Of a stretch of 64,000 nt of DNA, positions 47,542-57,691 are shown one piece after another. This DNA is from an uncultured Kordiimonas sp. Lineage in GTDB: Bacteria > Pseudomonadota > Alphaproteobacteria > Sphingomonadales > Kordiimonadaceae. Numbering within the stretch: the first letter of the stretch is position 1; each line of letters begins with the position of its first letter. The notes below the pieces were generated by a model. The model was not told the origin of the DNA. It was given only the letters and a program-made list of their open reading frames with translations, and ran no database searches. Position numbers and translations under genes: made by a program. The DNA lies in assembly GCA_947503575.1 (NCBI GenBank), contig CANNDZ010000001.1:1426001-1490000 (forward strand). The letters are read 5' to 3'.

Positions 47542-49331
47542 GCACACAATTTCTGACGTACATCGCTGTTGGTCTGTCTTTTGTATTGTATATCGGAATA
47601 GCCATTTGGTCCCGGGCTGGGTCAACTAAGGATTTTTATGTCGCTGGTGGTGGTGTACATCCGATTGCCAATGGCATGGCGACAGCCGCAGACTGGATGA
47701 GCGCTGCAAGCTTTATTTCGATGGCCGGGATTATCGCGTTTGCGGGCTATGACGGGTCAGTTTATCTGATGGGCTGGACAGGTGGGTATGTTTTGCTTGC
47801 CTTGTTGCTTGCCCCGTATCTGCGCAAATTTGGCCAGTTTACGGTGCCTGACTTCATTGGCGAACGGTATTATTCGAAAGCCGCGCGCGTGGTGGCTGTC
47901 GTGTGCCTTATTGCGATTTCTTTCACGTATATTGCAGGGCAAATGCGTGGTGTTGGTGTGGTATTTTCACATTTCCTGAATGTACCCATCACTATTGGCG
48001 TGTTGGTTGGAATGGCCGTAGTGTTCTTTTATGCTGTTCTTGGTGGCATGAAAGGCATTACCTATACGCAAGTCGCGCAGTATTGTGTATTGATCTTTGC
48101 CTACATGACACCTGCGATTTTCATTTCCATGTTGGTTACCGGAACCCCTGTGCCGCAGATTGGGTTGGGCGCAGAGGTGCTTGATGGGTCGGGTCTCACT
48201 GTTCTTCAAAAGCTTGATGCCACTCTTACCGATCTTGGTTTTGCACCCTATACGCAGCCGAAAAAGTCCATGGTGGATATCTTTGCAATTACATGCGCTT
48301 TGATGGTGGGTACCGCTGGTTTGCCGCACGTTATTGTAAGATTTTTCACAGTGCCTAAAGTATCTGATGCAAGGCTTTCTGCAGGCTATGCGCTGGTATT
48401 TATTGCACTTTTGTACACAACAGCACCGGCTGTTGGTGCCTTTGCTCGCATCAATTTCATCGAAACAGTTAACGGATCAACGTACGCCGCAGCAGAGGAC
48501 GTTGGCGGCACCCCCGCTTTTTTCAAAACATTTGAAAATATCGGCTTGATCCGCTGGATTGATAAAAACCAGGATGGTATTGTGCAGTATTCCGCTGGCA
48601 AGTCCTTTGAAGGAACTGCAGAGTTTGCAGACGAGCGAGGTCCCAGCGGCGAGCGAGTTTTACTGAATACGGCGACGTCCAATGCGAATGAGCTCGATAT
48701 AGACCGGGATATTATGGTGCTGGCAAACCCGGAAATCGCTAATCTGCCGCCTTGGGTTATTGCGCTGGTGGCGGCAGGTGGGATTGCTGCGGCATTATCC
48801 ACCGCTGCAGGCCTTTTATTGGTGATTTCTGCGTCAATCAGTCACGATTTGCTGAAAAAAACCTTCAAGCCAGATGTTTCTGACAAAACTGAATTGCTTG
48901 CGGCCCGGGGCTCTGCCGTGATCGCTATCGCTGTTGCAGGCTACCTGGGGATTAACCCGCCCGGTTTTGTTGCCCAGGTTGTTGCGTTGGCGTTTGGTCT
49001 TGCGGCAGCCAGCCTGTTCCCTGCTATTTTGATGGGGATTTTTGTCAAGCGCATGAACCGCGAGGGTGCGATTGCAGGCATGGTAGCAGGCTTGTTGTTC
49101 ACTGTTGGCTACATTGCTTATTTCAAGTCTGACTGGTTTGGTGCGGTGAATACTGCGGAGCACTGGTTTCTGGGTATATCGCCCGAAGGCATTGGTTCGA
49201 TTGGTATGCTCATCAATTTCGGTGTCGCGATCCTTGTTGCCAGTCAGACAGCGAAACCACCTGAGACCATACAAGCACTTGTGGATGATATCCGCATCCC
49301 GACCGGGGCAGGGGTGGCTCACAAGCACTGA
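47538..49331 (+). CDS. Sodium:solute symporter, acetate/lactate-type large subunit
   Basis: 597-residue SSS-family permease (about 13 helices). Motifs: DFYVAGGGVHPIANGMATAADWMSAASFISMAG, LLAPYLRKFGQFTVPDFIGERYYSK, GGMKGITYTQVAQYCVL. Genes paired with DUF4212 carry acetate, lactate or related carboxylates in other bacteria; substrate here is inferred. GTG start overlaps the small subunit stop. Confidence 0.93.
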   Translation: MSTQFLTYIAVGLSFVLYIGIAIWSRAGSTKDFYVAGGGVHPIANGMATAADWMSAASFISMAGIIAFAGYDGSVYLMGWTGGYVLLALLLAPYLRKFGQFTVPDFIGERYYSKAARVVAVVCLIAISFTYIAGQMRGVGVVFSHFLNVPITIGVLVGMAVVFFYAVLGGMKGITYTQVAQYCVLIFAYMTPAIFISMLVTGTPVPQIGLGAEVLDGSGLTVLQKLDATLTDLGFAPYTQPKKSMVDIFAITCALMVGTAGLPHVIVRFFTVPKVSDARLSAGYALVFIALLYTTAPAVGAFARINFIETVNGSTYAAAEDVGGTPAFFKTFENIGLIRWIDKNQDGIVQYSAGKSFEGTAEFADERGPSGERVLLNTATSNANELDIDRDIMVLANPEIANLPPWVIALVAAGGIAAALSTAAGLLLVISASISHDLLKKTFKPDVSDKTELLAARGSAVIAIAVAGYLGINPPGFVAQVVALAFGLAAASLFPAILMGIFVKRMNREGAIAGMVAGLLFTVGYIAYFKSDWFGAVNTAEHWFLGISPEGIGSIGMLINFGVAILVASQTAKPPETIQALVDDIRIPTGAGVAHKH

Positions 49332-49334
49332 AGC

Positions 49335-49796
49335 CTATATATCGCCTTTGTAAAGCGCCATGCCCTGGTTCGCCAGTGCGTCGGCTCTTTCGTTTTCGGG
49401 GTGCCCCGCGTGTCCTTTTACCCAATGCCATTCTATGGAGTGACGACCGACGGCATTATCTAGTGCTTGCCAAAGGTCAGCGTTTTTTACCGGTTTTTTG
49501 GCCGCTGTTTTCCAGCCTCGACGTTTCCAGTTGTCTATCCATTCTGTTATGCCGTTTTTCACATAGGTACTGTCTGTATACAGGTCCACTCGGCAGGGGC
49601 GCTTTAGGGCATTAAGCGCTTCAATCGCTGCAGTTAGTTCCATCCGGTTATTTGTTGTATCAAATTCGCCACCAGTTAGTTCTTTTTCATGGTCGCCGGA
49701 GAGCATCAAAACGCCCCAACCCCCGGGCCCGGGATTGCCGGAGCAAGCGCCATCTGTGTAAATCTCGACATGATCCTGGTTTGGTTTAGACGACAT
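49335..49796 (-). CDS. rnhA: Ribonuclease HI
   Basis: 153 aa, cuts RNA in RNA-DNA hybrids. Metal residues are in [41 protein letters not shown] and [12 protein letters not shown]. Last gene of ispH-thrB-rnhA; its start overlaps the thrB stop by 11 bases. Confidence 0.97.
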   Translation of the reverse strand: MSSKPNQDHVEIYTDGACSGNPGPGGWGVLMLSGDHEKELTGGEFDTTNNRMELTAAIEALNALKRPCRVDLYTDSTYVKNGITEWIDNWKRRGWKTAAKKPVKNADLWQALDNAVGRHSIEWHWVKGHAGHPENERADALANQGMALYKGDI

Positions 49797-50745
49797 AAGA
49801 TGCAGTATCTTTTACGTTCTGATGGAACTTCAACCGCGTAAGGTAATCAAGCGGGTCTTTGGGGCGCACGACGGCACCTTCTACCGGGTTAAGCCAATCA
49901 TACAGGCGAGTGAGCAAGAAGCGCAAAGCCGCCCCACGACACAAAATGGGCATTGCATTGATCTCCGGGCCGGTCAAGTGCCGCTCAACATCATACATTT
50001 CAGTTAATCGTTTTGCCTTAGCAGCTATAAATCTGTGTTTGTTGTCAAAGCACCAAGCATTGATACAAACAGCCAAATCGTATGCCAATACATCTGTGCA
50101 GCCAAAATAGAAGTCTATCAGGCCTGTAATCTGATGGTCTGTAAACAAAATATTATCCGGGAACAGGTCTGCATGAATTGTCCCACATGGGAGGTTTTGC
50201 GGCCAGTTTTCCTGCAGGAACGAAATTTCTTCCCTGATAAAGGAACCAAGTCCTTCTTTCACTGTATCAGCCGCTGTCACCGTTTTATTGGTAAGGGCGA
50301 TCCATCCATCAAGCGAGAGGTCATTGGCCCTTTTTTGCTCAAAACCACTGAGCGCCCGATGCATTTTCGCTAGCATGGTGCCCATAGAAGCACAATGATC
50401 TTCGCTGGGGGCATCTACGCTAACGCCAGGTAGAAAACTGATCAGGCATGCAGGTTTTCCCAAAAGCGATTGCAGCGCTTTGCCGGACGTATCTTTGATT
50501 GGACGCGGTGCTGGTAGGCCCGCGTTCGCCAAATGGTCCATCAGGTCAAGAAAATAGGGTAGATCAGCAGGGTTTGCGCGCTTTTCGTATAGCGTCAGAA
50601 TGAAGCGGTTTTGTTCTGTTTCCAGCAAATAGTTGGAATTTTCCACCCCTTCTGCAATGCCTTTGAACGTTACAACTGTTCCCAGATCGTATCGTTTCAG
50701 AAAGTTAGCGAGGGTATTATGGTCTACATGTGTGTAGACAGCCAT
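49786..50745 (-). CDS. thrB: Homoserine kinase, ThrB-II (APH-fold)
   Basis: 319-residue kinase with the aminoglycoside phosphotransferase fold, which phosphorylates homoserine before ThrC. Catalytic loop [16 protein letters not shown] and metal-binding IDFYFGCTD are intact. ATG 50745 shares its first base with the ispH stop. Together with thrC at 36693 it completes threonine formation. Confidence 0.95.
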   Translation of the reverse strand: MAVYTHVDHNTLANFLKRYDLGTVVTFKGIAEGVENSNYLLETEQNRFILTLYEKRANPADLPYFLDLMDHLANAGLPAPRPIKDTSGKALQSLLGKPACLISFLPGVSVDAPSEDHCASMGTMLAKMHRALSGFEQKRANDLSLDGWIALTNKTVTAADTVKEGLGSFIREEISFLQENWPQNLPCGTIHADLFPDNILFTDHQITGLIDFYFGCTDVLAYDLAVCINAWCFDNKHRFIAAKAKRLTEMYDVERHLTGPEINAMPILCRGAALRFLLTRLYDWLNPVEGAVVRPKDPLDYLTRLKFHQNVKDTASYVV

Positions 50746-51713
50746 CAAGCAACGTCTTTCAGGATCGGAGGAACCTTGAAAATAACGTCTTCCTCCGCAG
50801 TCGTAACCAATTCAACTCGTGCTGTGTAGCGCTCCCTGATTGCGTCAATAACCTCTTCCACCAATATTTCCGGCGCACTGGCGCCTGCCGTGATTCCAAC
50901 CGTGGCGGCACCCTTAAGCCATGCCCAATCAATATCTGCAGCGCGCTGAACAAGCATTGCAGGGCAGCCATCTTTTTCGCTAACTTCAACCAACCGCACA
51001 CTATTTGACGAGTTCGGAGCACCGATAACGATAACCCGGTCTGCTTTTCCAGCAATTTCTTTTACGGCAACCTGGCGGTTCGTTGTCGCGTAACATATAT
51101 CTTCTTTTTTTGGGTTGGTTAGTTGCGGAAAACGCCTTTCCAGCGTTGCAACAATATCCGCCGTGTCATCAACCGACAGGGTTGTCTGGGTAACATATGC
51201 TAGAGAGTTGGGATCAGCAGGTTCAATATTTTCAGCGTCTTCAACCGTTTCAATCAACGATATTGTACCCGCTTCTATTTGCCCCATCGTGCCAATAACT
51301 TCGGGATGGCCAGCATGGCCAATCATTAGAATATGACGGCCAGCACCTTGATGTCTTTCCACAGACCGGTGAACTTTTGATACAAGTGGACATGTCGCAT
51401 CAACGTAAATCATTTTGCGGCGTTCTGCTTCTGCCGGAACTGATTTTGGTACGCCGTGCGCCGAGAAAACAACAGGGGCGTCGTCTGGTACTTCTTCCAA
51501 TTCATCTATGAAAATTGCACCAATGGCTTCAAGTCCCTCTACTACATACCGATTGTGAACGATTTCGTGCCGAACATACACGGGTGCGCCAAATTTTTTG
51601 ATCGCCAATTCAACGATTTTGATGGCCCGGTCAACGCCGGCACAGAACCCACGGGGGTTGGCCAACAGGATATTTAAACTGTTCTTGGGCATATTTTGCG
51701 GGCTATCTACCAT
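50745..51713 (-). CDS. ispH: 4-hydroxy-3-methylbut-2-enyl diphosphate reductase
   Basis: 322-residue [4Fe-4S] enzyme, last step of the MEP isoprenoid pathway. Cluster cysteines are C24 in [13 protein letters not shown], the one in [12 protein letters not shown], and the one in [20 protein letters not shown]-type motif [12 protein letters not shown] is present. First gene of ispH-thrB-rnhA. Confidence 0.96.
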   Translation of the reverse strand: MVDSPQNMPKNSLNILLANPRGFCAGVDRAIKIVELAIKKFGAPVYVRHEIVHNRYVVEGLEAIGAIFIDELEEVPDDAPVVFSAHGVPKSVPAEAERRKMIYVDATCPLVSKVHRSVERHQGAGRHILMIGHAGHPEVIGTMGQIEAGTISLIETVEDAENIEPADPNSLAYVTQTTLSVDDTADIVATLERRFPQLTNPKKEDICYATTNRQVAVKEIAGKADRVIVIGAPNSSNSVRLVEVSEKDGCPAMLVQRAADIDWAWLKGAATVGITAGASAPEILVEEVIDAIRERYTARVELVTTAEEDVIFKVPPILKDVA

Positions 51714-51893
51714 AGTGATTTTTAGTTTCCTTTGATGCGCAGCAATACCCTTTCTTAGCTACCTGTCTGGGTCAGGATCGTCAAGCAAGACCGCTGATCT
51801 GCGTCATTTTCCGGTGCACGAGTTTATGCGATGCAGAAACATGCAACAAATACTGTTTTGCCAGTAGAAGCTTTGTCAGTAGAAGGTTTTTCT

Positions 51894-52871
51894 ATGCCGC
51901 GCACTTTTTTAAGGATCATGATTGGGTGCTTTCTTGCTTGGGTCCCTACCAGTGTTTCCACCGCTCAATCACTTACTGAAGCCAAGTTTGTCCTGCTGGA
52001 TATCCAGTCTTTGTTACCGGGCATTTATGATACTGAGCCGCAGATATTTTTGGAAACAGCTTTTGGTGCAGGTGAGGATGGGCCTCACTCGCGGCACTTT
52101 TTGCGGATCCAACCAGCTGAGGCCAGGAAGGTTGGTAACGTTGCTTTCCTGACCGAATGGCACGGGGGTGGAAAGATGGCACCCATGCTGCGCCGTGAAA
52201 CCTGGGATTTCAGTGTAGATGAAAAAACCAGAGGCGTAAAAATGTTGCGGTATCTTATGCCAGTCGCAGATACAGGTGGAACGAAAACCAGCGAAAGTCC
52301 AATCAGCAGCAGTAGCACAAGTGTTCCCCACCCTTGCGAATTCACATGGTTTCGGGGGCAGGGGCATGTCTATGCCTCGTCAACGGGTGACCAGTGCAAA
52401 AATGGTGGGTATTCTGCCACGCTTGGTCAAGAAGGCCTTTGGATTTTGAACCACGGCGAAACCGATGCGCCCCTGATCGATGTCCGGGAAGATAACATTC
52501 ATACAAAATTTTTCCGTGCATCCGAAATGGAATGTTTCATTAACATTGTTCACCAGGGTCAGCCCGCAAGCGTTGGTTTGGAGGGGAGAACCTTATTGAA
52601 TCCAATTTTTTTGCATGATCGCGGCGATGAGTTTGTTTTTGAAACGCAGGAGAGCTTGCCGCGGACATTTGTCCTGAAATTGCGTAAATCAATGTGGCCG
52701 TCCCGTTCTGGTCGTAACTTTGTGCCTATGCTGATGTTGTGGTTATACCGTGATCAGGTTTCTTCAGAAACAGTTGAGGGCAGTTCATGGGCGGCAGCGG
52801 ACAGCAGTCGCGTTGCTTTTGACGCGCGCGGTGTTGGTGCAAGATGTAAGGCGCCGGCGTCAATGCGATAA
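51894..52871 (+). CDS. Exported CpcT/CpeT-like protein
   Basis: 325 aa with signal peptide (cleavage near STA-Q). The first part has LLPGIYDTEPQIF and RHFLRIQPAEA, then LRRETWDFSVDEKTRGVKMLRYL and CEFTWFRGQGHVYASSTGDQCKNGG, which resemble the lipocalin-like CpcT/CpeT family (phycobiliprotein lyases in cyanobacteria). No phycobilin genes are present, so the ligand and role are unknown. ATG 51894 follows AGAAGG. Confidence 0.6.
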   Translation: MPRTFLRIMIGCFLAWVPTSVSTAQSLTEAKFVLLDIQSLLPGIYDTEPQIFLETAFGAGEDGPHSRHFLRIQPAEARKVGNVAFLTEWHGGGKMAPMLRRETWDFSVDEKTRGVKMLRYLMPVADTGGTKTSESPISSSSTSVPHPCEFTWFRGQGHVYASSTGDQCKNGGYSATLGQEGLWILNHGETDAPLIDVREDNIHTKFFRASEMECFINIVHQGQPASVGLEGRTLLNPIFLHDRGDEFVFETQESLPRTFVLKLRKSMWPSRSGRNFVPMLMLWLYRDQVSSETVEGSSWAAADSSRVAFDARGVGARCKAPASMR

Positions 52872-52948
52872 AATGTATTCAGTTCGGCCTAGGTTGCCAT
52901 GTTTTGGCCCGCAAACAGCATTAGATTCTTTTCAGAATACTCACTGAA

Positions 52949-53029
52949 ATGACCACGATTGTCGGCTTGCTCTTTGGCGCATCAGTCCCTATGATCGCGG
53001 CGTTTTTGCTACTCTTCAAAGCGACATAA
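52949..53029 (+). CDS. Possible 26-residue membrane peptide
   Basis: A short frame (MTTIVGLLFGASVPMIAAFLLLFKAT) is almost wholly hydrophobic and ends directly before the GTG-led frame of the next lipoprotein gene. No good ribosome site is seen. It may be chance. Confidence 0.25.
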   Translation: MTTIVGLLFGASVPMIAAFLLLFKAT

Positions 53030-53047
53030 GTGTTGGGATTGCTGTTG

Positions 53048-53554
53048 ATGATGAACCGTCTGTTCGTATTGAGTGTTATGGCGTCTGCGTTGGCGGCCTG
53101 TGCCTCCAACCCGCTGGAGATCACCGTATCGCGTTGTCCGGCCGTTGCGGTGGTGGCTGACACGGGAACGTTGACGCGGTTTGACGGAGAAGGCCGCACA
53201 ACGGATGATATTTTGTTTACGGCCTCGATCAGTGATGTGAATGTTACGTGCAATCAGGAAGAAGATGTCCTCTCAGCTATTGGCTTTTACATAGGCGCTA
53301 ATTCAGAAGGCAAAGTGGTGAATGAGACGGTCACTTTGTCCTATTTTGTTGCTGTCCTAAAGGATAATAGTGAAGTCGTTACAAAACGTGTTTTTGATGT
53401 TCCGATGACATTTGATCGAGATGGTTACGCTGTATCACGCGAGGTTTTGAGCCAGTATATACCAACGATTGAGCAAGCACGTCGATACAATTACGAATTG
53501 TTGATTGGCTTCCAGATGAATGTCGACGATGTTGCATTTAATATGGAACGGTAG
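53048..53554 (+). CDS. Lipoprotein of unknown function
   Basis: About 168 residues with a lipobox (ALAACAS). The mature part starts NPLEITVSRCPAVAVVADTGTLTRF and has an all-beta look with VNVTCNQEEDVLSAIGFYIGA. Similar alphaproteobacterial lipoproteins of this size are known but have no assigned role. Start at ATG 53048 or the adjacent ATG 53051. Confidence 0.75.
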   Translation: MMNRLFVLSVMASALAACASNPLEITVSRCPAVAVVADTGTLTRFDGEGRTTDDILFTASISDVNVTCNQEEDVLSAIGFYIGANSEGKVVNETVTLSYFVAVLKDNSEVVTKRVFDVPMTFDRDGYAVSREVLSQYIPTIEQARRYNYELLIGFQMNVDDVAFNMER

Positions 53555-53641
53555 CGACACACACTAAGCCCTTTTTCTATCATTACCTATTTATGCGGCG
53601 TGGATATTATGTCTCACCGGCAACGTTACCATATTGCGTAA

Positions 53642-53658
53642 ATGGCCAAACTGGCCAT
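53642..53658. promoter_or_regulatory. Small palindrome upstream of the FecR-N-like gene
   Basis: Arms ATGGCCA and TGGCCAT, spacer AAC, about 55 bases before ATG 53712. A candidate operator; nothing else supports it. Confidence 0.35.
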
Positions 53659-53711
53659 CTCACTTGCAATTATTTCCCATAATATGTTAATGATTGGTCA
53701 AGGAGCGATCT

Positions 53712-54392
53712 ATGTATAACCAGACAACACAAATTCCCTTTGCAATTTTGTACCATGAGTTAAGCGGTGATGTTGGCCAATATCTTGCTGCAAATATGGA
53801 AAATGAAAAACAAGCCATCAAGAAAAGAAGGCGAGTATTCATAAGGCTCAGGGATCATTATGGCAGACCTGCATTCAGGGCTTTCAATCACTTGCTGTGG
53901 ATTGTTGCGGATGCCGAGTTAGCAGGGCGTAGCGGCTTGAGGGGTGTTTTCTCTTCCATACGGCGTCTGGTTTATGGAATTTATGCTGAAAATCGGCAAT
54001 ACCGGCGTTTTGATGCTCGGGTTAGGCACCAGTTAGACCAAGACGTCCAGTCACGCATGCAAGAACGTTTTGGGAAGTTAACCAAGAAAGACAAAAGAAT
54101 CCTGCGACAGTATGCTGCCGTACTTGAGGCAAATGTGGAGCATGATTTGCGCGCGCCGGCTTTGGATGGCGATCCTGAAAAGCGACTGCAAAAGGCACTC
54201 ACAACCCTTGAGCCTTCTTGCAATAGTGAACCAGTTAAGGACGCCTGCCATTGGCTTATTGCCCTGGAGCGGGACACCGTGAAAGGCGCGGACCTCAAAG
54301 CGTTTGATAAATGGGTCAATAAACGCCCAGAAAACAGAGAAGCGTTTGAAAGTGTTGAGCATGCTTGGCTAAATGCCAGCGCGGTTATGTAA
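53712..54392 (+). CDS. Unknown protein with a C-terminal FecR-N-like (DUF4880) segment
   Basis: 226 aa after a perfect AAGGAG site. Residues 1-150 are rich in helices and very basic (KQAIKKRRRVFIRLRDHYGR, SSIRRLVYGIYAENRQYRRFDAR) and unlike any family I know. Residues of about 174-222 follow the pattern ACHWLIALERD...LKAFDKWVNKRPENREAFESVEHAWLN, the N-terminal DUF4880 domain of FecR-type anti-sigma factors, which binds the sigma factor. There is no FecR periplasmic domain, no membrane helix and no ECF sigma gene next to it. Confidence 0.7.
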   Translation: MYNQTTQIPFAILYHELSGDVGQYLAANMENEKQAIKKRRRVFIRLRDHYGRPAFRAFNHLLWIVADAELAGRSGLRGVFSSIRRLVYGIYAENRQYRRFDARVRHQLDQDVQSRMQERFGKLTKKDKRILRQYAAVLEANVEHDLRAPALDGDPEKRLQKALTTLEPSCNSEPVKDACHWLIALERDTVKGADLKAFDKWVNKRPENREAFESVEHAWLNASAVM

Positions 54393-54498
54393 TGTCTTTA
54401 AATTAGGGGTACGACAGCTTGGCAATTGACTCTTGTTCATGCCTGCGGCATACCATCGCGCACGTAAGGTCATGTCTTAAAGCATGCTTTGAGACTGC

Positions 54499-54682
54499 CG
54501 CACGCGGGAGAGACTAAAGCTGATTTGGCGCCGAAGGAGCAACCGCCCCGGAAACTCTCAGGCAAAAGGACCGCGTGCTTTAAAGACACTCTGGAAAGCA
54601 GAAACGTTTATACGTTTCTCACCGACGGGGTAAGCGGCAAACACTATATGTCGCGAAATCTCTCAGGTCCCGTGACAGAGGG
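54499..54682 (+). ncRNA. Tandem glycine riboswitch (gcvT RNA)
   Basis: Two aptamers in series before gcvT. Aptamer 1 is closed by GCACGCGG (54500-54507) and CCGCGTGC (54571-54578) and contains the core GGAGAGAC...CCGAAGGAGCAA...AACTCTCAGGCAAAAGGACC. Aptamer 2 is closed by CTCTG/CAGAG (near 54589 and 54676) with CCGACGGGGTAAG and ATCTCTCAGGTCCC. Glycine binding normally turns the operon on. Confidence 0.93.
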
Positions 54683-54729
54683 GGCGCAATCGCTGGATGA
54701 ACCAGCCATAGTTGCGCGCGGAGTGTGCC

Positions 54730-55860
54730 ATGAATGACAGTACTCTACTGAGAACCCCTCTCTATGATCTTCATGTTGAAGCTGGCGGCAAAATGGTGCC
54801 GTTTGCTGGCTATGAAATGCCGGTACAATACCCGCTAGGCATCATGAAAGAACATCTTCATACCAGGGAGAAAGCTGGCCTATTTGATGTCTCTCACATG
54901 GGACAGGCTTACATCCGGTCCAAGGATGGCAGTGATCCAGCGGCTATTATCGAACACCTTATGCCCAGCGCACTGGCGGTTCTGAAGCCAGGCAAAATGC
55001 GTTACACAGTGCTGCTTAATGATCGGGGCGGCATCGAAGATGACCTGATGGTCACCCGGACATTCGAGCCGGAAGGCACCCTTTACGTTGTCGTCAATGC
55101 GGCATGTAAAGACAAAGACTATGATTGGCTCGAAGAAAAGTTGGGTGACCGAATTACCCTTGAACCTTTGGAAGATAGAGCCCTTTTGGCGCTTCAAGGC
55201 CCAAAGGCTGAGGAAGTTCTCTCAGCAATGGCCGCAAACGTTGCAGACCTAAATTTCATGGAAGCCACCATGGTTACCCTGGAGGGCGTTGTTTGCTGGG
55301 TGTCCCGGTCTGGTTACACAGGTGAAGATGGGTATGAAATATCTGTTCCGTCGGATGAAGCAGAAGCGTTTGCGCGCCGCTTGCTTGCTCATGACGACGT
55401 AGAATGGATCGGCCTCGGAGCGCGTGATAGCTTGCGCCTGGAAGCAGGACTTTGCTTGTCTGGCCATGATTTTAATAGTGAGGTAAGCCCGGTAGCAGCG
55501 AATATTACTTTTGCCCTTGGCAAAAAGCGCAAAGAGGCTGGCGATTTTGTTGGGGCGGATCGTATTTTGTCCGAACTTGCAGATGGACCCGACATGATAA
55601 GGGTTGGCATTTTGCCGTCTGGTCGTGCCCCTGCCCGTGAAGGTACTGATATTGCGGACAGCACCGGGGCAATAATCGGCAAGATCACCTCTGGTGGCTT
55701 TGGACCAACCTTTGGTGGGCCGGTCGCCATGGGGTTTGTGCCCAAAGATTTTGCCGACGAAGGCACCAAACTTCATTTGATGATTAGGGGCAAGGCGCAT
55801 GAGGCAGTCGTTGCATCAACGCCGTTTGTACCGCAACGTTATAAGCGTAAACAGCCATAG
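54730..55860 (+). CDS. gcvT: Glycine cleavage system T protein
   Basis: Aminomethyltransferase (376 aa) that moves the methylene group to tetrahydrofolate. Typical: PLYDLHVEAGGKMVPFAGYEMPVQY, LFDVSHMGQ, YVVVNAACKDKDYDWLEE and the SRSGYTGEDGYEI folate site. ATG 54730 follows GGAG. First gene after the riboswitch; gcvH starts 24 bases later. Confidence 0.95.
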   Translation: MNDSTLLRTPLYDLHVEAGGKMVPFAGYEMPVQYPLGIMKEHLHTREKAGLFDVSHMGQAYIRSKDGSDPAAIIEHLMPSALAVLKPGKMRYTVLLNDRGGIEDDLMVTRTFEPEGTLYVVVNAACKDKDYDWLEEKLGDRITLEPLEDRALLALQGPKAEEVLSAMAANVADLNFMEATMVTLEGVVCWVSRSGYTGEDGYEISVPSDEAEAFARRLLAHDDVEWIGLGARDSLRLEAGLCLSGHDFNSEVSPVAANITFALGKKRKEAGDFVGADRILSELADGPDMIRVGILPSGRAPAREGTDIADSTGAIIGKITSGGFGPTFGGPVAMGFVPKDFADEGTKLHLMIRGKAHEAVVASTPFVPQRYKRKQP

Positions 55861-55884
55861 ACCGGGAAGAGGGGATTATTAGGC

Positions 55885-56256
55885 ATGACGAAATACACTG
55901 AAGACCATGAGTGGATTGATGTTGACGGAGATATCGCCACTGTTGGCATTACAGATTATGCCCAAAAAGCACTGGGTGACGTCGTTTTTGTAGAGCTTCC
56001 GGAAACTGGCGCGTCTTTCAGCGCGGGTGACGAGGTTTCTGTTGTCGAGTCAGTCAAGGCTGCCAGCGAGGTTTATGCACCACTAACTGGCGAAATTACC
56101 GAAATTAACGAGGCACTTGAGGGTGACCCAAGCCTAGTCAATACGTCGCCAACGGCTGACGGATGGTTTTTCAAAATGAAACTGGCAAATGTCGGGGACT
56201 TGGATGGTTTAATGGACGAAGAAGCCTACAAGGCGCATGTCGCCGGGCTAGACTAA
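55885..56256 (+). CDS. gcvH: Glycine cleavage system H protein
   Basis: Lipoyl carrier (123 aa). The lipoylated lysine is K58 in [14 protein letters not shown]. The start [23 protein letters not shown] is normal. Carries the aminomethyl group between P, T and L proteins. Confidence 0.97.
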   Translation: MTKYTEDHEWIDVDGDIATVGITDYAQKALGDVVFVELPETGASFSAGDEVSVVESVKAASEVYAPLTGEITEINEALEGDPSLVNTSPTADGWFFKMKLANVGDLDGLMDEEAYKAHVAGLD

Positions 56257-56338
56257 ATAGTTGGCGGTGAGGGGCCGCATGTAAACGCGAATGGTCAGGT
56301 AGCGAGGCCTGATCAGCCGACTTGATAGGAGTGCATGC

Positions 56339-57691
56339 ATGCGCTATTTGCCGCTTACGGGCGATGACCGTCAGGCTATGCTGGCGAAAATTGGTGTCCG
56401 TCATATCGACGATCTGTTTCGTGATGTTCCCAAATCTGACCTAAACCCGGATATTGATCTGCCGCGCCATCAAAGCGAGATGGCCGTTGAACGGCATTTG
56501 TCTCGTATGGCAGCCAAAAACGTACCAGCGGGGTCTGTTCCGTTTTTTGTTGGTGCGGGTGCTTACAAACATCATGTGCCGGCAACAGTGGATCACATGA
56601 TCCAGCGCGGCGAGTTCTTGACAGCCTATACTCCTTACCAGCCAGAGATTGCCCAAGGCACGCTTCAATATCTGTTTGAATTCCAAACACTTGTCGCACA
56701 GCTTACGGGCATGGATGTCGCTAATGCCAGCATGTATGACGGGTCAACGGCGACAGCAGAAGCCGTTATGATGGCGCGGCGTGTAACCCGCAAAAAACGC
56801 GCGGTTCTTGCCGGTAGCGTTCATGCCCACTATCAGGCGGTTGTCGAGACGACAACACAATTTACAGATGATGAAATCGTCACTCTTGAACCTGTGCCCG
56901 CAAACCCTGAGGCTGAGCTTGCGGCCGCACTTGATGCAATTGATGACGCGACAAGCTGTGTGGTTGTGCAGAACCCTGGGGTCAACGGATCAGTTCTGGA
57001 TTTGACCCCCATCGCCGAAGCGGCCCACGCCAAAAAGGCGCTTTTGATTGTTGTGGTCACGGAAGTTATGTCGCTGGGGTTGATTAAAAGCCCCGGTGAA
57101 ATGGGCGCAGATATCGTGGTTGGCGAAGGCCAATCCATCGGTAATGGCCTGAATTTTGGTGGTCCCTACCTGGGTTTGTTCGCAACTAACCAAAAATATG
57201 TGCGGCAGATGCCGGGTCGTTTGTGCGGCAAGACGGTCGATGCTGATGGTAACGAAGGCTTTGTACTGACACTTTCTACGCGCGAGCAACATATCCGCCG
57301 AGAAAAAGCCACATCAAATATTTGTACGAATTCCGGGTTGTGCTCGCTGGCATTTACCGTGCACATGAGTTTGTTGGGCGAAAAAGGCCTTCGTCAGCTC
57401 GCACGCGTTAATCACAAGCGAGCATGTGAACTCCGGGATGCCCTATCCACCATTGATGGGGTCCAGATTCTCAATACCGCGTTTTTCAACGAAGTAACGG
57501 TAACTCTACCGGTTCCTGCCGCAGATATTGTCGATGCACTGGTCTCTGACAATGTTTTGGCCGGGGTCCCCATGAGCCGGCTTTATCCAGGTAAGGGCTT
57601 TGACAATCACCTGATCCTCGCCGCTACGGAAACCGTAACTAAAGAAGATATTTCCATTCTTTCGATAAAACTGGCGGAGGCATTGTCATGA
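56339..57691 (+). CDS. gcvPA: Glycine dehydrogenase, subunit 1
   Basis: 450-residue N-terminal half of the two-part P protein. Motifs [49 protein letters not shown] and [10 protein letters not shown] are usual. Its stop overlaps the gcvPB start by four bases. Both halves are needed for the PLP-dependent decarboxylation of glycine. Confidence 0.96.
   Translation: MRYLPLTGDDRQAMLAKIGVRHIDDLFRDVPKSDLNPDIDLPRHQSEMAVERHLSRMAAKNVPAGSVPFFVGAGAYKHHVPATVDHMIQRGEFLTAYTPYQPEIAQGTLQYLFEFQTLVAQLTGMDVANASMYDGSTATAEAVMMARRVTRKKRAVLAGSVHAHYQAVVETTTQFTDDEIVTLEPVPANPEAELAAALDAIDDATSCVVVQNPGVNGSVLDLTPIAEAAHAKKALLIVVVTEVMSLGLIKSPGEMGADIVVGEGQSIGNGLNFGGPYLGLFATNQKYVRQMPGRLCGKTVDADGNEGFVLTLSTREQHIRREKATSNICTNSGLCSLAFTVHMSLLGEKGLRQLARVNHKRACELRDALSTIDGVQILNTAFFNEVTVTLPVPAADIVDALVSDNVLAGVPMSRLYPGKGFDNHLILAATETVTKEDISILSIKLAEALS

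Noticed and set aside
53030-53047. GTG start for the lipoprotein at 53030
   Set aside because: It would put six hydrophobic residues before the signal peptide; the ATG pair at 53048/53051 gives a normal lipoprotein signal.
52921-53253. 110-residue minus-strand frame over the lipoprotein gene
   Set aside because: It opposes a lipoprotein gene with a good signal sequence and has low-complexity composition.
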